From: Leptolyngbya sp. NIES-3755
GTDB lineage: Bacteria; Cyanobacteriota; Cyanobacteriia; Leptolyngbyales; Leptolyngbyaceae
Direction: 5' to 3'
Assembly: GCA_001548435.1 (NCBI GenBank)
Contig: AP017308.1
Span: 5,713,030 to 5,777,029 of the forward strand
DNA: 64,000 nucleotides
A program made the position numbers and the translations under genes. Positions 44,836 to 54,164 of the stretch are shown here, piece after piece. Positions within the stretch are counted from its first letter, which is position 1. Each line of letters starts with the position of its first letter. The notes beneath the pieces were generated by a model. The model was not told where the DNA came from. It worked only from the letters and a program-made list of their open reading frames with translations, and ran no database searches.

Positions 44836-46620
44836 ATGAAATTTTCTGCTCTGACAGGTTTTTGGCGATTCTGGGCATTCGCGATGGTGACGTTTTGTTT
44901 GGCGCTCACTGTCACCGCTTGCAATCCACAGGGCTACAAAACTCAGGCTGCAAGAGTTCCGCAAATCATTGATACAGTTCTCAGCGATCCAAAGTCATTT
45001 AACTATGCGCTGATTAACGAAGATCCGAACGTGACTGGATTTGTTTACGTTGGATTGATTAATGAGAATGCACTGACGGGACAACTCGAACCTGAACTAG
45101 CGGAAAAATGGGAGATTTCACCCGACAAGAAGAAAGTGACGTTTACCTTGCGCGAAGGCTTAAAGTGGTCGGATGGTCAGCCGTTGACTGCGGATGATGT
45201 GATCTTCACGTTCCAGGATATTTTCTTCAATCCGAAGATTCCGACTGATATTCAGGATGTGTTGCGGATTGGGAAAAGTCGATCGCTGCCGGGGGTGCGG
45301 AAGATTGACGATCGACGAGTGGAATTCACGACTCCTGAACCGTTCGCGCCGTTTGTGCGAGTGACGGGCGGATTGGGAATTTTGCCGAAGCACATTCTAG
45401 AAGAAACGGTGAGAAAGACCGATTCTAAAGGCAATCCTTTGTTTCTCTCGACTTGGGGAACGGATACTGATCCCAAGAAAGTGGTTGGGAATGGTCTTTA
45501 TACGATCGATCAATACGTCGCGACTCAGCGGGTGATTTTCAAACGGAATCCGTACTACTGGCGCAAAGATCCTCAAGGTAATCAACAGCCTTTTATTGAG
45601 CGAATTATTTGGAGCGTTGTCGAGAATCAGAATACGATTTTGTTGCAGTTTCGCTCAGGTGGTTTAGATATTTCTGAGCCGATTCGTCCAGAAGATTTTC
45701 CGATTCTGAAAAAGCAAGAGAAGCAAGGGGATTTCACCACTTTCGTCGGTGGTATTCGACCTGTGACCACGTTTATGGCGTTCAATTTGAATCAAGGACG
45801 CAGAAACGGGAAGCCCGTCGTTGATCCGGTGAGATCGAAGTGGTTTAATAATCCGAAATTCCGACAAGCGATCGCGTATGGCATCGATCGTGAACGGATG
45901 AATACGAATATTTTCCGAGGTTTGGGAGGACTGATTAATTCAACAATTATTGAGTCTAGTCCGTACCATCTCAGTCCAGAACAAGGATTGAAAGTTTATA
46001 ACTTTGACCAAACTCGATCGAAAGAATTGCTAAAAGAAGCAGGGTTTAAATTGAACGATCGTGGACAACTCACGGATGCCGATGGAAATGCAGTTCGCTT
46101 TACTTTAATGACCAATGCTGGAAACGTTGTTCGAGAAGCAATGGTCGCTCAGATTAAGCAAGATTTGAGCCAATTGGGAATTCAAGTTGATATCAATCCG
46201 ATTAACTTCGGCGTGCTGATTGATAAGTTGGATAACACTCAAGAATGGGAGTCGTATCTGTTAGCAATGGGCGGCAGTAAAGAGCCGAATAGTGGGGCGA
46301 ACGTGTGGTTGCCAGATAGTCGATCGCATAGTTTTAATCAGTCTGCGGGTCCTGGAAAACCACCGCTTGAAGGTCGTGTTGTGGCAGATTGGGAAGCGGA
46401 AATTGGACGGCTTTATATCGAAGGCGCACAAGAATTAGATGAAGCTAAACGCAAACAAATTTATGGAGAAATCCAGAAGATTGCTCAAGAATATTTGCCC
46501 TGGATTCCGTTGGTGAATGCACGAGTGATGGCGGTTGTGCGAAATCGAGTTCAAGGCGTGAATTATCCTGAGAGTGGTGGCGCGTTGTGGAACCTTCACG
46601 AATTGAGAGTTGAGGATTGA
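44836..46620 (+). CDS. Oligopeptide ABC transporter substrate-binding lipoprotein (copy 1)
   Basis: A 594-residue extracytoplasmic solute-binding protein of the DppA/OppA (SBP_bac_5) family. It begins at the ATG at 44836 with a signal peptide ending in a lipobox (VTAC), so the mature protein is lipid-anchored. Recognisable SBP_bac_5 stretches: EPELAEKWEISPDKKKVTF, GLKWSDGQPLTADDVIFTF and RQAIAYGIDRERM. Peptides or other oligomeric solutes are possible ligands. The permease and ATPase genes are not in the window. A close homologue follows immediately. Confidence 0.93.
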   Translation: MKFSALTGFWRFWAFAMVTFCLALTVTACNPQGYKTQAARVPQIIDTVLSDPKSFNYALINEDPNVTGFVYVGLINENALTGQLEPELAEKWEISPDKKKVTFTLREGLKWSDGQPLTADDVIFTFQDIFFNPKIPTDIQDVLRIGKSRSLPGVRKIDDRRVEFTTPEPFAPFVRVTGGLGILPKHILEETVRKTDSKGNPLFLSTWGTDTDPKKVVGNGLYTIDQYVATQRVIFKRNPYYWRKDPQGNQQPFIERIIWSVVENQNTILLQFRSGGLDISEPIRPEDFPILKKQEKQGDFTTFVGGIRPVTTFMAFNLNQGRRNGKPVVDPVRSKWFNNPKFRQAIAYGIDRERMNTNIFRGLGGLINSTIIESSPYHLSPEQGLKVYNFDQTRSKELLKEAGFKLNDRGQLTDADGNAVRFTLMTNAGNVVREAMVAQIKQDLSQLGIQVDINPINFGVLIDKLDNTQEWESYLLAMGGSKEPNSGANVWLPDSRSHSFNQSAGPGKPPLEGRVVADWEAEIGRLYIEGAQELDEAKRKQIYGEIQKIAQEYLPWIPLVNARVMAVVRNRVQGVNYPESGGALWNLHELRVED

Positions 46621-46621
46621 T

Positions 46622-48403
46622 ATGAAGGTTCTCCGCCAGAGCTTCGTTTTAATTTTAGCGATCGCTTCTCTTTTCCTATCCGGTTGCAATCCTCGTGATT
46701 ACAAAACTCAAGCCGCACAAGTTCCACAATTAGTATTAGTAAGTCCCACTGATCCAAAAACGTTCAACTACGCAAACAATCAAACGTTTCCGAGCGTTTT
46801 TCCGTTCATTTATGAAGGACTGACTAAGGAGAATGGCGTAACTGGAGAATACGAACCTGCATTAGCGGAATCGTGGAAATTTTCGCCTGACAATAAGCGA
46901 GTTGTATTCACACTTCGTCCAAACTTGAAGTGGTCAAACGGAAAGCCATTGACAGCGGATGATGTCGTCTTCACGTATGAAGATGTCGTTTTTAATCCGC
47001 AGATTCCAACGGATCAGAAAGAGAGTATTCAGATTGGAACGAAGAAGATTTTTCCGAAAGTTCGGAAGATTAGCGATCGACAAGTTGAGTTCATTCTCCC
47101 CGAACCTTTCGCCCCTCTGCTTGCTGCCACTGCTGCCCCAGACGGCATTATGATTTTGCCAAAACACGCCTTGGCTGATGCAGTTACGAAGAAGTTACCT
47201 GACGGAAATCCAGCGTTTATTTCAACCTGGGGAACCGACACTGATCCGAAGAAAATTATTACGAACGGCGCTTATGTGATTGATAGTTACAGCGCTGGTC
47301 AGAGATTAATTTTGAAGCGGAATCCGAATTATTGGCGGAGAGATCAAACAGGGACACAATTGCCTTATATTGATCGAATTGTTTGGCAATTTATTGAGAA
47401 CCAAGATACTCAACTCCTGAGATTTCGATCAGGTGATTTGGATGTCATGGGAGATACAAGACCCCTTCGACCAGAATATTTCTCATTGCTTAAGCGGGAA
47501 GAAGAACGGGGAAATTTTCAAGTGTTAAATGGAGGTCCTTGGTCGGGAGTTTTGTACCTTACATTCAATCTAAGTAAAGCAAAAAATGAGAATGGAAAAC
47601 CGTTTGTTGATCCGGTTAAATCTCGCTGGTTTAATACAGTAGAATTTCGGCAAGCGGTGGCTTATGCGATCGATAGAGAACGAATTAATACGAACCTATT
47701 TCGAGGCTTAGGCGTTATTCAAAATTCTCCGATTTCTGTACAAAGTCCGTTCTCTTTAAAGGAAGGATTGCCCGTCTATAATTACAATCCGGAAAAATCA
47801 AGAAAACTCTTGAAAGAAGCGGGATTTAAATACAACGATCGGGGACAATTATTTGACTCTGAAGGCAATCGCGTTAGGTTCACATTGCTAACAAATTCCA
47901 ATAACTTAACGCGGGTTGCGATCGGTGCTCAGGTCCGCCAAGATCTTGCCAAAATCGGAATGGAAGTTGATTACAATCCGATTAATTTCAACGTGTTAAT
48001 CGATAAAACCAATGGTTCTAGAGAGTGGGATGCTCACATGATTGGTTTTACTGGAGGAATTGAACCGCAAGGATTAGCAAATCTTTGGATGACGAGTGGT
48101 GGATCGCATTCGTTTAACCTTGCTCAACAGCCAGGACAACCGAAGATTCAGGGCTATGTGGCAAACGATTGGGAGAAAGAGATCGATCGCTTATTTATCG
48201 AAGGAGCGCGGGAACTCGATCGAGAAAAACGCAAAGCTATCTATGGCGAATTTCAAAAATTAGTTCAAGAACAACTTCCAGTCATTCATTTAGTCAACGA
48301 TTCTGCAATCATGGCAGTTCGCAATCGAGTTCAAGGTTTGAAATACTCTGGTTTACCGAGTTGGGGACTATGGAATATTCAAGAACTTAGAATAAAAGAG
48401 TAA
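46622..48403 (+). CDS. Oligopeptide ABC transporter substrate-binding lipoprotein (copy 2)
   Basis: A 593-residue paralogue of the preceding protein, with the same architecture: lipobox LSGC after a short signal peptide, ADDVVFTYEDVVFNPQIPTD, and RQAVAYAIDRERINTNLFRG. The two share many identical blocks (for example STWGTDTDPKK and KRNP-YWR), which points to tandem duplication followed by divergence. ATG at 46622 follows GAGG seven bases upstream and lies directly after the TGA of copy 1, so they are co-transcribed. LarB follows after 16 bases, perhaps on the same transcript. Confidence 0.93.
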   Translation: MKVLRQSFVLILAIASLFLSGCNPRDYKTQAAQVPQLVLVSPTDPKTFNYANNQTFPSVFPFIYEGLTKENGVTGEYEPALAESWKFSPDNKRVVFTLRPNLKWSNGKPLTADDVVFTYEDVVFNPQIPTDQKESIQIGTKKIFPKVRKISDRQVEFILPEPFAPLLAATAAPDGIMILPKHALADAVTKKLPDGNPAFISTWGTDTDPKKIITNGAYVIDSYSAGQRLILKRNPNYWRRDQTGTQLPYIDRIVWQFIENQDTQLLRFRSGDLDVMGDTRPLRPEYFSLLKREEERGNFQVLNGGPWSGVLYLTFNLSKAKNENGKPFVDPVKSRWFNTVEFRQAVAYAIDRERINTNLFRGLGVIQNSPISVQSPFSLKEGLPVYNYNPEKSRKLLKEAGFKYNDRGQLFDSEGNRVRFTLLTNSNNLTRVAIGAQVRQDLAKIGMEVDYNPINFNVLIDKTNGSREWDAHMIGFTGGIEPQGLANLWMTSGGSHSFNLAQQPGQPKIQGYVANDWEKEIDRLFIEGARELDREKRKAIYGEFQKLVQEQLPVIHLVNDSAIMAVRNRVQGLKYSGLPSWGLWNIQELRIKE

Positions 48404-48419
48404 GCTGTGTGCCCCCAAA

Positions 48420-49199
48420 ATGAGTCAACCCGAAGCGATCAAAGCCTTACTCGACCAAGTTGCTCAAGGCAAAATGAGTTCCGCCGATGCGCTCGATAAA
48501 TTGAAGTATCTGGCGTATGAACCTGTCGGCGGATTTGCCAATATTGACCATCATCGATCGCTGAGAACCGGATTTCCTGAAGTGATCTGGAGTCCTGGCA
48601 AAACTCCCGAACAAATCGCCCAAATCATGGAAGCCTTGCGTGGAAAAGCTTCTGTTGTGATGGCAACTCGCATGGAAGCGGAAGTTTACGCTTGGGTGAA
48701 AGAGATGGTTCGCGATGCGATTTACTATCCGATGGCTCGGATTTGTTCTTTGAATCCGGTTCAGTCGCCTACTCATCAAGGTACGATCGGCATTCTTTCG
48801 GCTGGAACGGCTGATTTACCTGTAGCGGAAGAAGCGGCGATTACGGCTGAATTGTGCGGGTTTCGAGTTCAACGGCTTTGGGATGTGGGCGTTGCTGGAA
48901 TTCATCGTTTGCTCAGTAATGTTCATGTGCTCTCGGAAGCCGATGTGTTGATTGTTGTAGCAGGAATGGAAGGCGCATTGCCGAGCGTTGTAGCGGGCTT
49001 GTCGGATTGTGCGATCGTAGCGGTTCCTACAAGCATCGGATACGGCGCAAGTTTTAATGGCTTGTCTGCATTATTAACCATGTTGAATTCTTGCGCGACG
49101 GGAATTGGAGTGGTCAACATTGACAATGGATTCGGGGCGGCAATGTTAGCAGGTCAGATTCTTAGAACGGCTGCAAAACTGAAATCAAGAGAAACTTGA
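48420..49199 (+). CDS. larB: Nickel pincer cofactor biosynthesis protein LarB
   Basis: Carboxylates and hydrolyses nicotinic acid adenine dinucleotide on the path to the nickel-pincer cofactor of lactate racemase-type enzymes. The 259-residue product has a C-terminal PurE-like (AIR carboxylase) domain: GTIGILSAGTADLPVAEEA, then GFRVQRLWDVGVAGIHRL, VIVVAGMEGALPSVVAGLS and VPTSIGYGASFNG. The N-terminal 120 residues are the LarB-specific extension. Cyanobacteria often carry larB apart from larC and larE, as here. ATG at 48420; the preceding gene is 16 bases away. Confidence 0.93.
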   Translation: MSQPEAIKALLDQVAQGKMSSADALDKLKYLAYEPVGGFANIDHHRSLRTGFPEVIWSPGKTPEQIAQIMEALRGKASVVMATRMEAEVYAWVKEMVRDAIYYPMARICSLNPVQSPTHQGTIGILSAGTADLPVAEEAAITAELCGFRVQRLWDVGVAGIHRLLSNVHVLSEADVLIVVAGMEGALPSVVAGLSDCAIVAVPTSIGYGASFNGLSALLTMLNSCATGIGVVNIDNGFGAAMLAGQILRTAAKLKSRET

Positions 49200-49256
49200 A
49201 GAACTGTCCTTCTTAATTTAGGATGATGGTAACACGATGCAAAAGCTTGTGAGGCA

Positions 49257-49481
49257 ATGATGAGTCACAGTTGCAGTGGGTTTAGTGGTTGCTCCAGTAG
49301 TTTCAGTGGGAGTTTTGTTGGAGGCTCTGTTCCGACTCCAAGCTTCTCTGGAGGCTCTGTTAGTCGTCGAAATCGCACAAACGCTGGCTCAAATCAGCGA
49401 GACAATATGGAGAAAGTTCCTGCCAGGCATCAACCTGTCCATTTTGAAATAGCAGTATGGCAAGCGATTCAATTTCGGTAA
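49257..49481 (+). CDS. Ser/Gly-rich small protein, doubtful
   Basis: A 74-residue reading frame. The first 35 residues are Ser/Gly-rich with two Cys (SHSCSGFSGCSSSFSGSF) and an internal repeat GGSV; the rest is polar and then FEIAVWQAIQFR. GTGAGG lies a few bases before the ATG at 49257/49260, which supports translation. I do not recognise a family. It may be a real small gene, perhaps a precursor-like peptide, or the 5' fragment of a decayed one. Confidence 0.4.
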   Translation: MMSHSCSGFSGCSSSFSGSFVGGSVPTPSFSGGSVSRRNRTNAGSNQRDNMEKVPARHQPVHFEIAVWQAIQFR

Positions 49482-49519
49482 ATTACGCTTGCTAATAGCA
49501 GAATTAGTCGCTTCTCACA

Positions 49520-50689
49520 TTAAAAACATTCGCATGGCTGTTTTTGCGGTTGCAGCCGCGCCAAAATTTGCTTGAGCACGATCGCACTCCAATCAATATC
49601 TTCCTCGGTCGTATACCGTCCTAAAGTTAATCGAATTCCCGATTTTGCGGTTCGATCGCTATGTCCCATCGCCAGTAAAATCGGACTCGGTTTCAAAGTG
49701 CCACTACTACAGGCAGCCCCCGCACTAATTCCAATTCCCGCAAGATTCATTTGGCGCACAAGAACTTTCCCGTTCAAGGTTTCGCCATCCGCTTCGGGCA
49801 AACAGAAACTCGCATGATGCGGCAAACGATGAATACGATCGCCAGTAACAACCAATTCAGGCACATCTGAAAGCTGATCGAATAGTCGATCGCGTAATCG
49901 AATCAATCGTGGCGTTTCGGTCGGTAATTCTTGGGTGCTTAATTCAGCAGCGATTCCAAAACTTGCGATCGCAGGTAACGCTTGAGTGCCCGATCGTAGT
50001 TTCCCTTCTTGTCCACCTCCACTCAGCAGCGGCACTAATTCCACACCCGGACGAACATAGAGCGCTCCTGATCCCTGACCTCCGTAGAGTTTGTGGCTTG
50101 ATAGCGACAGTAAATCAATCGGTAACTGTTGCACATCGATCGGCAATCTTCCTGCGACTTGAACGGCATCTGCATGGAAGATTGCGCCATGATTGCGGAC
50201 GATTTGACCGAGTTGGGCGATCGGTTGAACCGTTCCGACTTCGCTTTGTCCGTAGATGATCGAAACGAGAACGGTGTTCGATCGCAATGCTGCCTGTAAG
50301 TCAACCAGATTCACTTGTCCAAACACATTCACAGGCAGGCGCGTGACTTCCCATCCCCACTGTTCTAGCAGTCGAGCGGGTTCTGAGATTGCAGAATGTT
50401 CGACGCTCGAAATAATGATGTGCTGTGGGGTGCTGTATTGATGTGCGATGCCCATGATCGCGAGATTATTTGACTCTGTGCCGCCAGAGGTAAACGCGAT
50501 CGATTCTTCGGGCGCATTGATCAGTCGAGCGACTTGAACTCTCGATCGCTCCAAGATCGTGGCGGCGCGATTTCCCCAGACGTGCAAGCTCGACGGATTG
50601 CCCCATTGTTCCGTCAAAACTTGCTGCATTAGCGCGATCGCTTCAGGTCGCGTCGGTGTGGTCGCACTGTAATCGAGGTAGATTTGCAT
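49520..50689 (-). CDS. Cysteine desulfurase (NifS/IscS family)
   Basis: A 389-residue PLP enzyme that takes sulfur from cysteine for Fe-S clusters, thiolated tRNA or cofactors. The PLP Lys200 lies in LSSHKLYGGQG and the persulfide Cys327 in GISAGAACSSGTL, the longer active-site loop of group I (IscS/NifS) enzymes. LDYSATTPTRPEA at the N-terminus and SGGTESNNLAI near 68 are also diagnostic. The end QKQPCECF carries two extra cysteines. No isc or nif gene adjoins, so which system it serves is open. Confidence 0.95.
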   Translation of the reverse strand: MQIYLDYSATTPTRPEAIALMQQVLTEQWGNPSSLHVWGNRAATILERSRVQVARLINAPEESIAFTSGGTESNNLAIMGIAHQYSTPQHIIISSVEHSAISEPARLLEQWGWEVTRLPVNVFGQVNLVDLQAALRSNTVLVSIIYGQSEVGTVQPIAQLGQIVRNHGAIFHADAVQVAGRLPIDVQQLPIDLLSLSSHKLYGGQGSGALYVRPGVELVPLLSGGGQEGKLRSGTQALPAIASFGIAAELSTQELPTETPRLIRLRDRLFDQLSDVPELVVTGDRIHRLPHHASFCLPEADGETLNGKVLVRQMNLAGIGISAGAACSSGTLKPSPILLAMGHSDRTAKSGIRLTLGRYTTEEDIDWSAIVLKQILARLQPQKQPCECF

Positions 50690-50773
50690 GAGCGGTGTTG
50701 ACCAGAGAGAAATGGGTATGCTACGGGTGCTGTTTTGAAATTAACAGCTTGTGTTTGTGGGGCAATCTAGCTT

Positions 50774-52336
50774 GTGGGTAGACTCAATCACTTTCTCCAG
50801 TTTAGTCTCTGTGTGTCACTGTTGATGGGATGTAAAGCCGCATCTTCGTCGAATATTCGTCCGATTCCGCTGCCTCAAGATCCGAATGTTCAGGTTTTTA
50901 TGAATCAGGAGCAGTCGGCTGAATACACAGAACCGTATCGGAAAATTGTGCGATCGGGCAATGATTTCGAGCAGGTTTTGATTGAGGCGATCTCGTCTGC
51001 GACTTTGAGTATTGATGTTGCAGTTCAAGAATTTCGATTGCCGAATGTGGCGAAGGCGTTACGCGATCGAGCCTCCGCTGGAGTGAAAGTTCGAGTGATT
51101 CTAGAACATGAGTATGCTCGTCCTTATAGTGTGTATACGACGGCGGAAATTGACAAGTTACCAGAGCGGGAGCAAGCAAGATATCAGGAAGCACGATCGC
51201 TGATTGATCTAAACAAGGATGGGGAACTGAGTGAGGAGGAAATTCGCGATCGTGATGCCTTAGTGATTTTGGATCAGGCGAAGATTGCTCGAATTGACGA
51301 TCGGGCGGATGGTAGCCGTGGAAGTGGATTGATGCACCACAAATTTATGATCGTGGATGGGAAAACCACGATCGTGACTTCAGCAAATTGGACGCTCTCT
51401 GATGTGTTTGGGGATTTCGCTCGATCGACCAGTCGCGGAAATGCGAACAATCTTCTGAAAATCAACAGCGCTGAACTATCACAGGCGTTTACTGAAGAAT
51501 TTGAATTGATGTGGCGCGATCGCAAATTCGGAGTTAAAAAACCTGTTCGCCCAGTTCAACAATTCAAGATTGGCGAAACATTGATCGATCTACATTTCTC
51601 TCCGAATTCTGCGAGTGTGCCTTGGGAGCAAACCTCGAATGGTCTAATTGCGAAAACGCTACAACAATCGACGCAATCGATCGATTTAGCTTTGTTTGTG
51701 TTTTCGGATCAGGATTTAGTAAACGCGATTGAGTCTCGGACTAACATTCGTGCTTTGATTGAGCCTACTTTTGCTTATCGATCGTACAGTGAAGCTCTAG
51801 ATATGTTGGGAGTTGCGCTGAGTGATAACTGTAAGTGGGAACTGAACAATCGACCGTGGCAGAATCCGCTCAAAACGGTTGGTGTGCCGCAACTGCCGCC
51901 CGGAGATTTATTGCATCATAAATTTGGAATTGTCGATCGACAAACAGTAATCACAGGCTCACACAATTGGACAAATTCAGCCAATCGGAACAATGATGAG
52001 ACGCTATTGATCATTCGCAATCCAACGGTTGCAGCACACTTCCAGCGAGAGTTCGATCGACTTTATGCAAATTCAATCCTGGGTGTTCCTCCTGCCATTC
52101 AACGGAAAGTAGAAGCACAACAAAAACAATGCCCTCCACCGACTATCAAAACAGCTATTAAAGTGAACTTAAATACTGCTACTCAAGCGGAATTGGAAGC
52201 ATTACCAGGAGTTGGAGCGGGACTTGCGAAACGCATCATTCAGGCGCGACCGATTAATTCGTTGGAAGATCTCGATCGAGTTCCGGGTGTGGGTAAGAAG
52301 CTAATCGAGCGATTACGCGATCGAGTTACTTGGTAA
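50774..52336 (+). CDS. Phospholipase D-like lipoprotein with EF-hand-like loop and helix-hairpin-helix
   Basis: A 520-residue protein with unusual domain order. GTG start at 50774; signal peptide with lipobox LMGC (Cys20). Two PLD-type HxKx4D motifs lie at His188/Lys190/Asp195 and His381/Lys383/Asp388, each followed by a conserved Asn-Trp (SANW, SHNW), so one complete PLD active site. Between them, DLNKDGELSEEE at 145-156 resembles a calcium-binding EF-hand loop. The last 60 residues (VNLNTATQAELEALPGVGAG then RVPGVGKKL) are two helix-hairpin-helix units as in ComEA. It is probably an exported nuclease or DNA-binding phosphodiesterase, possibly linked to DNA uptake; this is inferred from domains. 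Confidence 0.88.
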   Translation: MGRLNHFLQFSLCVSLLMGCKAASSSNIRPIPLPQDPNVQVFMNQEQSAEYTEPYRKIVRSGNDFEQVLIEAISSATLSIDVAVQEFRLPNVAKALRDRASAGVKVRVILEHEYARPYSVYTTAEIDKLPEREQARYQEARSLIDLNKDGELSEEEIRDRDALVILDQAKIARIDDRADGSRGSGLMHHKFMIVDGKTTIVTSANWTLSDVFGDFARSTSRGNANNLLKINSAELSQAFTEEFELMWRDRKFGVKKPVRPVQQFKIGETLIDLHFSPNSASVPWEQTSNGLIAKTLQQSTQSIDLALFVFSDQDLVNAIESRTNIRALIEPTFAYRSYSEALDMLGVALSDNCKWELNNRPWQNPLKTVGVPQLPPGDLLHHKFGIVDRQTVITGSHNWTNSANRNNDETLLIIRNPTVAAHFQREFDRLYANSILGVPPAIQRKVEAQQKQCPPPTIKTAIKVNLNTATQAELEALPGVGAGLAKRIIQARPINSLEDLDRVPGVGKKLIERLRDRVTW

Positions 52337-52994
52337 GTTTTCCATCTTCGAGTTCAACAATGCGATCGGCAATATCCAAAATTCGATTATCGTGAGTCAC
52401 GAGCAAAATTGTGCAGGATTGTTCTTTTGCAAGCTGTTGCATCAGTTCCACGACATCCCGCCCCGATTTTTTATCCAATGCCGCTGTTGGCTCATCTGCT
52501 AGAACAATCTTCGGATTGCTGACTAATGCACGAGCAATGGCAACTCGTTGTTTTTGTCCGCCTGATAGATCTTCTGGATAGTAATCAATCCGATGTTCTA
52601 AGCCAACAGCAGTGAGCATTTTTTCTGCCATTATTGAAGCTTCTGAGTAAGACGTTTCACTTAGCTCTAGAGGCATCATCACATTTTCTCGAACTGTTAA
52701 ACATTCGAGTAAGTTATGGGCTTGAAAGATGTAGCCTAATTGTTGTCTTGCTTGAACGAGTTGGTTTTTACTGGCATTTGAAAGTTCTTGTCCTAGAATA
52801 TTGAGGCTGCCGGATTGTGTCGATCGTAAACATCCAATTAAGCTCAGAAGCGTTGTTTTTCCTGAGCCAGAAGGTCCAGTCATGATTACGATTTCACCGC
52901 TTCTGATATCTAGGTTGATATCGGATAGAACTTGTTTCTTTAGTTGACCTTGACCATAGTAATGATCGAGATTTTGAATTGAAATTGCATTCAT
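52326..52994 (-). CDS. devA: DevA-like ABC transporter ATPase
   Basis: A 222-residue ATPase of the LolD/MacB type. Walker A GPSGSGKTT at 40-48, signature LSGGQKQR near 143, Walker B VLADEPTAALD near 163 and LLVTHD with switch His. In cyanobacteria DevA pairs with DevC and DevB in glycolipid or other exporters that pump through an outer membrane factor. It is the third gene of the operon, two bases after devC. Its stop overlaps the convergent PLD gene by about ten bases. Confidence 0.92.
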   Translation of the reverse strand: MNAISIQNLDHYYGQGQLKKQVLSDINLDIRSGEIVIMTGPSGSGKTTLLSLIGCLRSTQSGSLNILGQELSNASKNQLVQARQQLGYIFQAHNLLECLTVRENVMMPLELSETSYSEASIMAEKMLTAVGLEHRIDYYPEDLSGGQKQRVAIARALVSNPKIVLADEPTAALDKKSGRDVVELMQQLAKEQSCTILLVTHDNRILDIADRIVELEDGKLTK

Positions 52995-52996
52995 AG

Positions 52997-54157
52997 TTAG
53001 AAAATATCTGCGGGATCAGCCGATCGCAGTTTTCGTACTGATATTGCGGCTGAGATTGTACACATCATCGCTGTGAGCATTAGTACGAGTAATGCCCGTC
53101 CTACAGTCATGACCATTGGTAGTAATGTGGCTTGGCGTGTGACTTGATAGAAGCCTAATGAGATCGCGAATCCAGGTAGAAAGCCGATGAATGCTAGAAT
53201 TAGCGCCTCTTGGAAAACAACAGAGAGAAGATATCTATCGTTAAATCCGATCGCTTTCAAAGTTGCATATTCCGGCAAATGATCAGACACATCACTGTAG
53301 AGAATTTGATAGACTACCACTGCACCTACAATAAAACCAATCACTGCACCCAAGTCAAATACATAGCCTACAGGTGTGCTGGTGTTCCAAAAGTTCTTCT
53401 CTTGTTCCATGAATTCAGATTTGGACATGATCCGAACATCATTGGGGAGATTCGATCGTAGATTTTGCAATACTTGATCCAGATTCGCATCAGGCTTTAA
53501 TTTCACGACTCCCACATCGATTAATCCTTTCTGCCGTCGCTCCCGAAACATTCGCAGAAAGTTCAAATCACTCGTGATCAAATGTCCATTAATCCCAAAT
53601 GAAGTTCCTAGTTTGAACAATCCCACTACATCCATGCGGCGATTTTCGACTTCAGTGGTGACGTTGCCTGATGTCTCGAACAATTGTGGAACTGCACCAA
53701 ATTCTTTTCTCGCTCCCGCATCAAACATCACCGTATCAGGCTGTTTCAAGAACTCAGTTTTGGCTCGAACTTCAGGCAATAGAACAGTCTGATCTGCGGG
53801 ATTAAAACCAATCGCGTATAAGTTCCAAACCTGCTGATTCTCTGGATTTTTCCACTGCACTGGACTGAGATAAACCGGACTGACCGATTCGACACCTGCA
53901 AATCCCAATGCTTGATACAATCGTCGCTCTGTGAATCGATCGAGCGCAATCAAAGCTTTATATCGATCGCTCACCAGAAAGATATCGCCATCCAACACAT
54001 TGTGAACTTGCACCGCTCCATTAAACAATGCACTCCGAAATCCCATCTGCAAGAACATTAGAACGTCTGCAAAAGCAATTCCTGCGATCGCAACAATCAT
54101 TCGTCCCCGTTCTTTGGTCAACTGCTTCCAAGCTAACGGAATTCTACGTTTCAGCAT
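52997..54157 (-). CDS. devC: DevC-like ABC transporter permease
   Basis: A 386-residue MacB/FtsX-type permease. One N-terminal membrane helix (about 16-36), a large periplasmic domain (40-270) and three C-terminal helices (about 275-375, with FILGAVIGFIVGAVVVYQILY-like and ALILAFIGFLPGFAIS segments). EYATLKAIGFN is the typical cytoplasmic loop. Clearly a DevC homologue. The adjoining ABM-like gene lies 7 bases upstream. Confidence 0.92.
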   Translation of the reverse strand: MLKRRIPLAWKQLTKERGRMIVAIAGIAFADVLMFLQMGFRSALFNGAVQVHNVLDGDIFLVSDRYKALIALDRFTERRLYQALGFAGVESVSPVYLSPVQWKNPENQQVWNLYAIGFNPADQTVLLPEVRAKTEFLKQPDTVMFDAGARKEFGAVPQLFETSGNVTTEVENRRMDVVGLFKLGTSFGINGHLITSDLNFLRMFRERRQKGLIDVGVVKLKPDANLDQVLQNLRSNLPNDVRIMSKSEFMEQEKNFWNTSTPVGYVFDLGAVIGFIVGAVVVYQILYSDVSDHLPEYATLKAIGFNDRYLLSVVFQEALILAFIGFLPGFAISLGFYQVTRQATLLPMVMTVGRALLVLMLTAMMCTISAAISVRKLRSADPADIF

Positions 54158-54164
54158 AAGATTC

